From NCBI GenBank assembly GCA_937902565.1, contig CALFMX010000105.1, positions 1 to 8,040 on the forward strand: a DNA stretch of 8,040 nucleotides, read 5' to 3'. Source of the stretch: an uncultured Spirochaetales bacterium. Its GTDB lineage: Bacteria; Spirochaetota; Spirochaetia; Sphaerochaetales; Sphaerochaetaceae. A program made the translations under genes and the position numbers. The notes beneath the pieces were generated by a model. It searched no databases. It had not been told where the DNA came from and saw only the letters and a list, made by a program, of their open reading frames with translations. Of this stretch, positions 1 through 5,942 are shown piece after piece; the first letter of the stretch is position 1; every line of letters starts with the position of its first letter.

Positions 1-594
1 GCCGGTGTCCCCTTCGGCGACGATCTTCGCCTTGTTCTGGTTGAAGGAGAGCACCCCCTGGCCTCCACCTCCCATCTTGGAGAAGAGGAAGCGCCAGATG
101 ATCATGATGAAGACGAAGGGGATGGCATAGCCGAGCAATGTGGACAAGAGGCTCGGCTTGGCCGGTGCGGTTGCATAGTACTCAACCCCCTTTGATTCCA
201 GCAGCGGGAGGAGGGCGGGGTCATCGACCTTGTAGGTGGTATAGGACTGTAGCGCACTCTGGTCTTCGCTGATGAACGTGCGCACATCCTGGCCGACACT
301 CTCGCGGTTGAAGGAGTAGCCGATCAGCTTCTCCTCCTCGATCGCTACCCGCTTGATGGCTCCTTGCTCGACCAGCTGCTTGAACTGGGTGTAGTCGACG
401 GAGAGGACCGAGCCTTGGCGCGTGGCCATGAAGGAGTTCATTGCCATGAAGAGCATGATGATGATGAAGAAGTACCAGAAGGAGAAGGTGAAGCGCTTCT
501 TGTTCTTGCCTCCCTCTTCATTGACGTGAACACCCGGTTCGATGTTCAGTTTCTTCTTGAAGGAGTCCTTCCAGTCTTTGTTATCTTTTGCCAT
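1..594 (-). CDS. ftsH: ATP-dependent zinc metalloprotease FtsH, N-terminal part (runs off left edge)
   Basis: FtsH is a membrane-anchored AAA+ protease that degrades misfolded or short-lived membrane and cytosolic proteins. The 198 visible residues carry a basic cytoplasmic lead-in (1-34), TM1 (about 35-55, rich in F, I and M), an extracytoplasmic domain (about 56-146) and TM2 (about 147-170). They end with the family hallmark after TM2: a KMGGGGQG stretch (173-180), then SFNQNKAK and EGDTG, the segment that leads into the AAA+ domain. The ATPase and HExxH protease domains lie beyond the window. The ATG at 594 is chosen because AAGGA lies 7 nt upstream (602-606) and residues follow the family pattern from there. 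The lead-in before TM1 is much longer than in E. coli FtsH, where TM1 starts almost at the N-terminus. The gene is divergent from the reductase gene. Identity is secure from the TM-periplasm-TM-glycine motif order. Confidence 0.95.
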   Translation of the reverse strand, partial: MAKDNKDWKDSFKKKLNIEPGVHVNEEGGKNKKRFTFSFWYFFIIIMLFMAMNSFMATRQGSVLSVDYTQFKQLVEQGAIKRVAIEEEKLIGYSFNRESVGQDVRTFISEDQSALQSYTTYKVDDPALLPLLESKGVEYYATAPAKPSLLSTLLGYAIPFVFIMIIWRFLFSKMGGGGQGVLSFNQNKAKIVAEGDTG

Positions 595-640
595 GTTGTG
601 TTCCTTGGATCGGGATTGGAGTTGGCAGCCCGATACCCTC

Positions 641-669
641 AATATACCCCCTCAATTGTCAATCGGCAA
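641..669 (-). promoter_or_regulatory. Predicted sigma-70-type promoter of ftsH
   Basis: Read on the minus strand, the -35 box is TTGCCG (664-669) and the -10 box is TATATT (641-646), with a 17-bp spacer (647-663). Transcription would start near 634, giving a leader of about 40 nt that contains the ribosome binding site AAGGA (602-606). The match to consensus is 4/6 and 5/6. It overlaps the promoter on the other strand. This is a motif call only. Confidence 0.5.
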
Positions 670-684
670 CAAGCGGGGTATAGT
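656..684 (+). promoter_or_regulatory. Predicted sigma-70-type promoter of the reductase gene
   Basis: The -35 box TTGTCA (656-661) and -10 box TATAGT (679-684) are separated by exactly 17 bp, and each matches consensus at 5/6. A start site about 7 nt past the -10 box falls near 691, only about 2 nt before the ATG at 693, so the transcript may be leaderless. No good Shine-Dalgarno precedes that ATG, which fits. The -35 box lies inside the spacer of the opposing ftsH promoter. Confidence 0.5.
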
Positions 685-692
685 AGGCCTCT

Positions 693-1406
693 ATGGGTGA
701 CGTGGTCATGATAACCGGTGCCTCTAAGCGCCTGGGCAGGGCAATCGTAACCGCTCTTGCAGAGAGCGGCTATACCACCATCATCCACACGAGACGAGCT
801 GATGATGGGGTACGCGCCCTCAGTGAGGAGCTCGGTGGAAGCTGTGCAGTCGTCGAGGGTGACCTCACCGATATGCAGGACCTTGGCCCCCTCTTCGACC
901 GCGCTGTCTCCCTCTTCGGGCACGTCGACCACCTGATCAACAGCGCCTCGGTGTTCTTCCCCCTCCCCATCGAGGAGACCACATTTGAAGAGTTCGACCG
1001 TTTGATGGCCCTCCACAATACCGCCCCCTTCTTCCTCTCTCGCGCCCTCTACCTCCACCTCAAGGAGCGGGGAGGGCAGGGTTCGATCATCAACATCGGC
1101 GATGCGACCCTCAATTCCCCAAAGGCGAGCCGACCCGCCTACTATACCGCCAAGGGGGCGCTGATGGCCCAGAGCCGGGCTCTCTCCGTTGCCTTGGCCC
1201 CGACGGTGCGGGTCAATGTCATCTCCCCCGGCCCAGTCCTCCCTTCTGAGGATGACCATGCATACTTTGCACGGATGGAGAACCTCCTGCCGTTGCGGCG
1301 GACGGGAGCCTCTGGTGACATCATCCAGGCGGTCTCCTACCTGCTATCAGCCTCGTTTGTCACCGGTACTGAGCTTGTGGTGGACGGAGGTCTCACTCTT
1401 TTGTAG
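693..1406 (+). CDS. Short-chain dehydrogenase/reductase, pteridine reductase (PTR1/FolM)-like
   Basis: This is a 237-residue cytosolic NAD(P)H-dependent reductase of classical SDR length. The dinucleotide motif is TGASKRLG (8-15), the TGxxxRxG form seen in pteridine reductases rather than the usual TGxxxGIG. N83-SAS replaces the common NNAG. An Asp (D137, in NIGDA) sits where most SDRs have the catalytic Ser, as in PTR1 (D181) and FolM. The catalytic pair is Y150 and K154 (YxxxK), followed by SPGPV (178-182) and a C-terminal TGTELVVDGG (224-233). These features point to reduction of dihydropterin or dihydrofolate-type substrates, probably with NADPH (HTRR after beta-2). M1 is preferred because beta-1 begins at once. 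M6 (708) would crowd the Rossmann motif. No Shine-Dalgarno is evident. There is no clear terminator before the efflux genes 91 bp downstream. SDR family membership is certain; substrate class is likely, not proven. Confidence 0.9.
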   Translation: MGDVVMITGASKRLGRAIVTALAESGYTTIIHTRRADDGVRALSEELGGSCAVVEGDLTDMQDLGPLFDRAVSLFGHVDHLINSASVFFPLPIEETTFEEFDRLMALHNTAPFFLSRALYLHLKERGGQGSIINIGDATLNSPKASRPAYYTAKGALMAQSRALSVALAPTVRVNVISPGPVLPSEDDHAYFARMENLLPLRRTGASGDIIQAVSYLLSASFVTGTELVVDGGLTLL

Positions 1407-1432
1407 ATTGTATGGAGTTCCCTTCTCTTCCC

Positions 1433-1462
1433 TTGCCTCTTCGAGTCCATTCATACGATAGT
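1433..1462 (+). promoter_or_regulatory. Possible promoter of the efflux operon
   Basis: The 91-bp gap between the reductase stop and the outer-membrane factor start holds a weak sigma-70-like pair: TTGCCT (1433-1438) and GATAGT (1457-1462), with an 18-bp spacer. It would give a leader of roughly 30 nt. Each box matches consensus at only 4/6. No hairpin terminator is visible in the gap, so read-through from the reductase promoter is an equally possible source of transcription. Confidence 0.25.
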
Positions 1463-1484
1463 TAGTTCGATACCAACGCATAAC

Positions 1485-1489
1485 AGGAG
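1485..1489 (+). promoter_or_regulatory. Ribosome binding site fixing the TolC-family start at 1498
   Basis: AGGAG at 1485-1489 lies 8 nt before the ATG at 1498 but only 2 nt before an in-frame TTG at 1492. The spacing decides for the ATG. Confidence 0.75.
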
Positions 1490-1497
1490 TTTTGCCG

Positions 1498-2952
1498 ATG
1501 CACCATAGACGTTTACGTTCCCTTGCCATGCTCGTGGTGGCAAGCCTTATCATCTCCCCACTCTCTGCCATGCCGCTCTCCACCATCGTGGAGAAGGCCC
1601 TCAGCGAGAGTGCGAAGATGCAAGACCTTGAATTGACCAAGCGCGATACCCTTCTGACCATCGGCCGTAACCAGGCAGAGGATGGGGTGGGGGTATCGGT
1701 GAGCGGGGACCTGACAACCACCCTTGACCTGGACAGCCCCTCGACTACCCTCCGGTCTTCTGGTGTCGATACCACCATTACACTGCCAAACGACGGGAAG
1801 ACCTCCATCCAGGTCTCGACCGGCGCCCTCTCCTACGGCTCCTCGGGCAATACGTATTCGGTCGCCCCGACCGTCGGTGCGAGCCATACCTTCACCTACG
1901 GCCTCACCGGTGACAACCGCAAGAGCCTGACCAACCGGCAGACCGAGGTGTTGGCGACCTCCACCTACGATGTGAGCCGGGTGAACTATACCACCAGCCT
2001 CTACTCACAGATTGCTACGATTCTCGACAATGAGAAGAGCATCAAGAAGACTGCCAAGGAGCTTGCCGACCTGGAGCGGACCCTGGAGCAGAACCTCACG
2101 CTCAAGCTCGTGAAGGAGGATAGTCTCATCCACCGGGCCAGCGTGCAGGCCATACAGAGCAAGAAGACCACCCTTGAGGGACTCAACACAACTCGAGAAC
2201 TCTACCTCAGGCAATTCAAGAACCTCACCGGCTTCGAGTGGGAGGGGGTCTCCGACATCCCCGAGCCCAACCTCCTCTTCAACCCCGACCAGAGCCAAAG
2301 CAGCACCCTCAAGCTCAAGAGCCTTGCCGTCGACCTGGCGAAGGAGGATCTGGCGATACAGAAGGCAACGTATACCAACAAGAGCCTGGTGGTGGGCGGG
2401 AGTGTAGGTGGTTCCGCTTCGAAGACAAAATCAAAGAATATTTTAACTGGGGTAGAGAAAATCGATTACTACAACGATGCAACAATAAAGGGATCAGCTT
2501 CACTGATTGCTAACCAATATAAGATTTCGGGGAGTGTCTCAGCAACCTACGACTTTGAAGACAACACCTTCACCCCCTCTCTCACCATCGGTGGCTCCTG
2601 GTCCAATAACCCCAGCTCCTACAGCGAGGGGTTGAAGCTGCAGCAGCTGGAGAATGCGGTGCTCACGGCAGAGCTTGCCTACCGCACTGCCATCGATGAG
2701 TTCAATCAGAGTGTGATGACCATACAAAACAGCATCGCCTCCTATGTAATGAACTACTCCCTCCTGCTGGAGTTCATCGCCTATAACCAGGAGACGCTCG
2801 AACAGCAGAAGGATCTCTATTCCCGTGGCCTTGCCACCGCCCTCCAGGTCGAGGATGCCCAGTTTGCCGTTGACCTGGACACCTATACGTTGAACTCCAG
2901 CCTGCTGGAGGGATTGAAACTGGAAAATCAAATAAAGAGCCTCTCACTATAA
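1498..2952 (+). CDS. TolC-family outer-membrane efflux protein
   Basis: This 484-residue protein would form the outer-membrane duct of a tripartite pump. A Sec signal peptide is clear: RRLR positive patch, hydrophobic core (about 9-20), likely cleavage near LSA (22-24). The mature chain has the two-repeat layout of TolC proteins. Ser/Thr/Gly-rich beta segments lie at about 62-165 and 296-372. Long amphipathic helical segments lie at about 165-290 and 375-484, and the last helix contains RGLATALQVEDAQ (443-455). Length and pseudo-duplication fit the outer membrane efflux family. A stretch at codons about 309-348 is markedly AT-rich compared with its surroundings. The gene heads the operon and is followed 12 nt later by the adaptor, its expected physical partner. 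It could serve other exporters too, as TolC does in E. coli. Family assignment is strong; substrate is unknown. Confidence 0.9.
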   Translation: MHHRRLRSLAMLVVASLIISPLSAMPLSTIVEKALSESAKMQDLELTKRDTLLTIGRNQAEDGVGVSVSGDLTTTLDLDSPSTTLRSSGVDTTITLPNDGKTSIQVSTGALSYGSSGNTYSVAPTVGASHTFTYGLTGDNRKSLTNRQTEVLATSTYDVSRVNYTTSLYSQIATILDNEKSIKKTAKELADLERTLEQNLTLKLVKEDSLIHRASVQAIQSKKTTLEGLNTTRELYLRQFKNLTGFEWEGVSDIPEPNLLFNPDQSQSSTLKLKSLAVDLAKEDLAIQKATYTNKSLVVGGSVGGSASKTKSKNILTGVEKIDYYNDATIKGSASLIANQYKISGSVSATYDFEDNTFTPSLTIGGSWSNNPSSYSEGLKLQQLENAVLTAELAYRTAIDEFNQSVMTIQNSIASYVMNYSLLLEFIAYNQETLEQQKDLYSRGLATALQVEDAQFAVDLDTYTLNSSLLEGLKLENQIKSLSL

Positions 2953-2958
2953 GGAAGG
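2951..2958 (+). promoter_or_regulatory. Ribosome binding site deciding the adaptor start
   Basis: AAGGAAGG (2951-2958) overlaps the upstream TAA stop. It abuts an ATG at 2959, which is too close for that start, but its AGGA core (2952-2955) is 9 nt from the in-frame ATG at 2965. The second ATG is therefore preferred. Confidence 0.65.
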
Positions 2959-2964
2959 ATGTCA

Positions 2965-4062
2965 ATGAGCGACAACAAGAGCGAAAATCAAGTACGAAAC
3001 CAACTGCGCAAGAAGCTACGCCGCCAGCGCATCAACAGAATCATCACCACAGTGGTGGTCATTGCCCTCATCGTCGGGGGTCTCTACCTCTACTCATTCT
3101 ACAAGGACAATGGGCGCATGCCGTGGTCAGAGCAGAAGGCTCCCCTGAGCGCCGTGCGGGAGGTCGAGGCACAGGTTACCGAATCGGTCTTCACCACCAC
3201 CATCGACCTCTCCAGCTACGTTGAGCCCAATGACATCCAGAAGGTGTTGATGCGGGCCACCGGTACGGTCACCGATGTCTTTGTCAAAGAGGGCGACCAT
3301 GTGAAGAAGGGCGATGTGCTCATCGCCATCGACAACACCGACCAGCTCTACAGTGTGGCGAGCCTGGAGGCCGAGCTTGAACGCATCATCCTCACAGGAA
3401 GTGAGCGGGAGCGCGAATTGACCGAGCTTCGCCTCGAATCGGCACGCAAGAAGCTCGACTATACCAAGGCCTACGCCAACTTCGATGGTGTGGTGGCCAG
3501 TGTTGATGTGAGCGTCGGCGACTACTTCGATGCCGGATCATCGGCGATGACAATCATCGACCGCTCGACCCTCAAGGCAACGGTAGAGATTGATGAGATT
3601 GACATGATGTACGTGGAAGTCGGCCAGAAGGCCGTGCTCTACTTCGACTCCTATCCCGACTCTTCCATCGAGGCAGTGGTCGAGTATATCCCGATGATCG
3701 GGCGCTACACCAACCAGGGCATCGGGGTGATGGATGTCGAGCTGAAGATTCCGAATCCACCATCCAACATCGCCCCCGGCTATACCTTCGAGGGCTCCAT
3801 CACCATCGAGGGCGAGACCAAGATTCTCTTGGTACCCCAGAGTGCGATAACGACGACGCGTGGAAGCAGCAGTGTCACCAAGAAGAACAGCGATGGCACC
3901 ACCACCCGGGTCACGGTGACGGTCAAGTACTTGGGTGAAGGCATGAGCCAGCTGCTCAGCGGTGATGTCAAGGTCGGTGATACCCTGATCGTCCGACGCA
4001 CCGACACCTCCAACCCCTTCGCAGCCATTGCCGGTGGTGGACCACAGATGAGGATGTTCTAA
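2965..4062 (+). CDS. Periplasmic adaptor (membrane fusion) subunit, MacA/HlyD/YknX-like
   Basis: This 365-residue adaptor (367 if the ATG at 2959 is used) would bridge the MacB-type permease and the TolC-family duct. It has a highly basic cytoplasmic N-terminus (11-26), one membrane anchor (about 25-46), and a split biotinyl-lipoyl domain. The first half includes VTDVFVKEGDHVKKGDVL (102-119) and the second FDGVVASVDVSVGDYF (173-188). The halves are separated by a short coiled-coil hairpin (about 128-168). A beta-barrel domain (about 203-285) and a membrane-proximal domain with LLVPQSAI (288-295) follow. The hairpin contains R148-x3-L152-x6-S159, matching the RLS motif used by adaptors to dock onto TolC. 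The hairpin looks shorter than in E. coli MacA. The C-terminus ends in a Gly-rich tail (GGG, 357-359). Its stop is 1 nt before the ATPase start. Family assignment is strong. Confidence 0.92.
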   Translation: MSDNKSENQVRNQLRKKLRRQRINRIITTVVVIALIVGGLYLYSFYKDNGRMPWSEQKAPLSAVREVEAQVTESVFTTTIDLSSYVEPNDIQKVLMRATGTVTDVFVKEGDHVKKGDVLIAIDNTDQLYSVASLEAELERIILTGSERERELTELRLESARKKLDYTKAYANFDGVVASVDVSVGDYFDAGSSAMTIIDRSTLKATVEIDEIDMMYVEVGQKAVLYFDSYPDSSIEAVVEYIPMIGRYTNQGIGVMDVELKIPNPPSNIAPGYTFEGSITIEGETKILLVPQSAITTTRGSSSVTKKNSDGTTTRVTVTVKYLGEGMSQLLSGDVKVGDTLIVRRTDTSNPFAAIAGGGPQMRMF

Positions 4063-4063
4063 G

Positions 4064-4738
4064 ATGGCAGAGAGTGTAATCAGGCTCGAGGATGTCTCCC
4101 GCTACTACATGATGGGTGACTTCATCGTCAAGGCGCTCGACGGCGTCTCGATCGATATCTCCCGTGGCGAGTTCACCGCCATCATGGGACCCTCAGGCAG
4201 TGGCAAGTCGACGATGATGAACCTCATCGGGTGCCTTGATACCCCCACCAATGGGTATATCGACATCGATGGCGAGAATACAGCCGGCCTCAACGAAGCC
4301 GAGCTCGCCTATATCCGTAACCGCAAGGTCGGCTTCGTCTTCCAGCAGTTCAACCTGCTGGGCAAGTTGACCGCCCTCGACAACGTCATCACCCCGCTCC
4401 TCTATGCCGGGGTCCCGACGCGCGAACGCAAGCAGATGGCCGTCCATGCCCTGGAGCGTGTCGGCCTCGCCGATCGGATGGACCACCGTCCCAATGAGCT
4501 CAGCGGCGGACAGAAGCAGCGTGTCGCCATCGCGCGGGCGCTGGTGAACAACCCAACGATCCTCCTGGCTGATGAGCCCACCGGCGCCCTCGATACGCGG
4601 ACCGGAGGACAGATCATGGAGCTCTTTGAAGAGCTCAACAGCGAGGGGAGGACTGTGGTCCTCGTCACCCATGACCGGGACCTGGGGATGCGTTGCCATC
4701 GCCAGATCCACATCCGCGATGGAAAGGTGGAGGCCTAG
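4064..4738 (+). CDS. ABC transporter ATP-binding protein, MacB/LolD/YknY type
   Basis: This 224-residue stand-alone nucleotide-binding subunit powers the MacB-type permease encoded next to it. All motifs are intact. They are Walker A GPSGSGKST (42-50), Q-loop FVFQQF (91-96), signature LSGGQKQRVAIARA (146-159), Walker B ILLADEPTGALD (166-177; D170, catalytic E171) and H-loop H203. The ADEPTGALD form and the length are typical of the LolD/MacB/FtsE group of exporters and mechanotransmission machines. In E. coli MacB this domain is fused to the permease. Here it is separate, as in the YknXYZ arrangement of Bacillus. The ATG at 4064 follows the adaptor stop by 1 nt, with AGGA (4051-4054) 9 nt upstream inside the adaptor gene. 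The coding end overlaps the ribosome binding site of the permease. It should act at the cytoplasmic membrane face as a homodimer. Confidence 0.95.
   Translation: MAESVIRLEDVSRYYMMGDFIVKALDGVSIDISRGEFTAIMGPSGSGKSTMMNLIGCLDTPTNGYIDIDGENTAGLNEAELAYIRNRKVGFVFQQFNLLGKLTALDNVITPLLYAGVPTRERKQMAVHALERVGLADRMDHRPNELSGGQKQRVAIARALVNNPTILLADEPTGALDTRTGGQIMELFEELNSEGRTVVLVTHDRDLGMRCHRQIHIRDGKVEA
4729..4733 (+). promoter_or_regulatory. Ribosome binding site for the permease, inside the ATPase gene
   Basis: GGAGG at 4729-4733 lies 6 nt before the ATG at 4740. It excludes the much longer open frame that begins at 4572 within the ATPase gene and supports translational coupling of the two subunits. Confidence 0.8.
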
Positions 4739-4739
4739 C

Positions 4740-5921
4740 ATGCTGATCGAAAACATCAAACTAGCGTTCAATGCCATGCGCGGGTCAAAGATGCGGACCG
4801 CTCTCTCCCTCCTCGGCATCGTCATCGGAGTGGCCTCGGTGGTCGCAATCCTCACCATCGGTGACAGCGCCTCGAAGTCCATCACCGAGTCGATTGCCAT
4901 CGGTGGCCTCGATATGGTCTCCATCTATCCCTCCTCGGGACAGCGCAATACCGGCATCTTCGATGAGGCGTTCGGTGATATGCTGAGAAATGACATCGAA
5001 GGGATCCAGGCGGTCTTGCCACAGAACAGCTCCACCGCACGGGTTCGCAACGGCAAGGAGTCGATCAACGCCTCGGTCGCCGGCGTGCTCAGTACCTACG
5101 CCTCAACGTTGAACCTCGAATTTGGAGAAGGGGAGTTCTTCTCATCGATGGACAACATCAACCGAAGGCAGGTCATCGTCCTTGGCTCCGCCATTGCAGA
5201 GGAGCTCTTCCCCGACCAGGTTGTGGTTGGCCAGTATGTCAGCCTCTTCAGGAGCCAGGCGAAGAGTTATCTTGTTGTCGGGGTGTTGGAGAGCAAGGAC
5301 CCCTCGATCTCCCTCTCCTACAACAATAGTGTCTTCATCCCCTACAACACCTACAGCCAGCGCTTCATCCGCACCAATGGGGTAGGGTCATACGTGGTGA
5401 AGATCGCCGAGGATTACGACACCATTGAGGTCAGCGATGCCATCACCGAGTACCTTGACAATATCGTCGGCACCGACGGATACAGCATCTTCAGCCCCGC
5501 CTCCCTTGCCGAGATGGCCGAGCAGATCACCGGCACCTTCAGCTCCTTCCTCGCCCTCATCGCGGCGATCAGCCTGCTGGTCGGCGGGATCGGGATCATG
5601 AACATCATGCTCGTCTCGGTGGCCGAGCGCACCAAGGAGATTGGCATCCGCAAGGCCCTCGGGGCAAGCCCCAATGTCATCCGTGGCCAATTCCTTGTGG
5701 AGGCGCTGACCCTGACCCTGCTCGGGGGGATCTTGGGCATCGTCTTGGGCTCCCTGCTCAGCTATGCGGTGACGAACATGCTTGATTGGTCGTTGCATTT
5801 ATCATATACCTCATTCATACTTGCGATGGGTTTCTCGATGTTCGTCGGGATCTTCTTCGGCTGGTATCCAGCGATGAAGGCCTCACGCCTGGACCCGATC
5901 GAGGCATTGAACTACGAGTAA
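4740..5921 (+). CDS. MacB/FtsX-type ABC transporter permease
   Basis: This 393-residue inner-membrane subunit has the MacB topology. TM1 (about 21-41) follows the N-terminal amphipathic segment with MRGSKMRTALSLLGI (13-27). A large periplasmic domain (about 42-267) follows, then TM2 (268-293), TM3 (317-345) and TM4 (357-377). Between TM2 and TM3 is the conserved coupling segment ERTKEIGIRKALGA (296-309). The C-terminus has the hallmark YPAMKASRLDPIEALNYE (376-393). MacB-type permeases do not carry substrate through the membrane. They transmit ATPase motion to the periplasm to push cargo through adaptor and TolC duct. The start at 4740 is fixed by GGAGG 6 nt upstream and lies 1 nt after the ATPase stop. 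Candidate cargo includes macrolides, peptides, siderophores or lipoproteins; nothing in the sequence decides. Loss of cargo release to an outer-membrane acceptor, as in LolCE, is unlikely because TolC and adaptor genes are present. Confidence 0.94.
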   Translation: MLIENIKLAFNAMRGSKMRTALSLLGIVIGVASVVAILTIGDSASKSITESIAIGGLDMVSIYPSSGQRNTGIFDEAFGDMLRNDIEGIQAVLPQNSSTARVRNGKESINASVAGVLSTYASTLNLEFGEGEFFSSMDNINRRQVIVLGSAIAEELFPDQVVVGQYVSLFRSQAKSYLVVGVLESKDPSISLSYNNSVFIPYNTYSQRFIRTNGVGSYVVKIAEDYDTIEVSDAITEYLDNIVGTDGYSIFSPASLAEMAEQITGTFSSFLALIAAISLLVGGIGIMNIMLVSVAERTKEIGIRKALGASPNVIRGQFLVEALTLTLLGGILGIVLGSLLSYAVTNMLDWSLHLSYTSFILAMGFSMFVGIFFGWYPAMKASRLDPIEALNYE

Positions 5922-5928
5922 TCTCCAT

Positions 5929-5935
5929 GGGGGTG
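5929..5935 (+). promoter_or_regulatory. Ribosome binding site supporting a TTG start for the kinase
   Basis: GGGGGTG (5929-5935) differs at one base from GGAGGTG and lies 7 nt before the TTG at 5943. The first in-frame ATG is at 5967 and has only a loose purine run (5946-5954) 12 nt upstream, so TTG is preferred. Confidence 0.6.
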
Positions 5936-5942
5936 TGATAGT

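Noticed and set aside
639..1259. 206-codon minus-strand open frame opposite the reductase
   Set aside because: It is the antisense of a well-conserved SDR gene, with a Gly/Glu/Asp-rich low-complexity translation and no recognisable domain. It is a shadow of GC-biased codons.
1456..1472. Direct repeat of CGATA, 12 bp apart, upstream of the efflux operon, as a regulator site
   Set aside because: Five-base repeats of this kind occur by chance, and there is no further symmetry or second copy to support an operator.
1492..1497. TTG start for the TolC-family gene, two codons upstream
   Set aside because: It is only 2 nt from the AGGAG. The ATG at 1498 has proper 8-nt spacing.
1407..1497. Intrinsic terminator between the reductase and the efflux operon
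   Set aside because: No GC-rich hairpin followed by a T run could be found in the gap.
4572..4739. N-terminal extension of the permease by 56 codons
   Set aside because: It overlaps the C-terminal third of the ATPase in another frame. The extension looks like an out-of-frame shadow, and GGAGG 6 nt before the ATG at 4740 fixes the start.
4193..4924. 243-codon minus-strand open frame opposite the ATPase and permease
   Set aside because: It runs antisense across two genuine genes whose motifs are intact, and its translation shows no family features.
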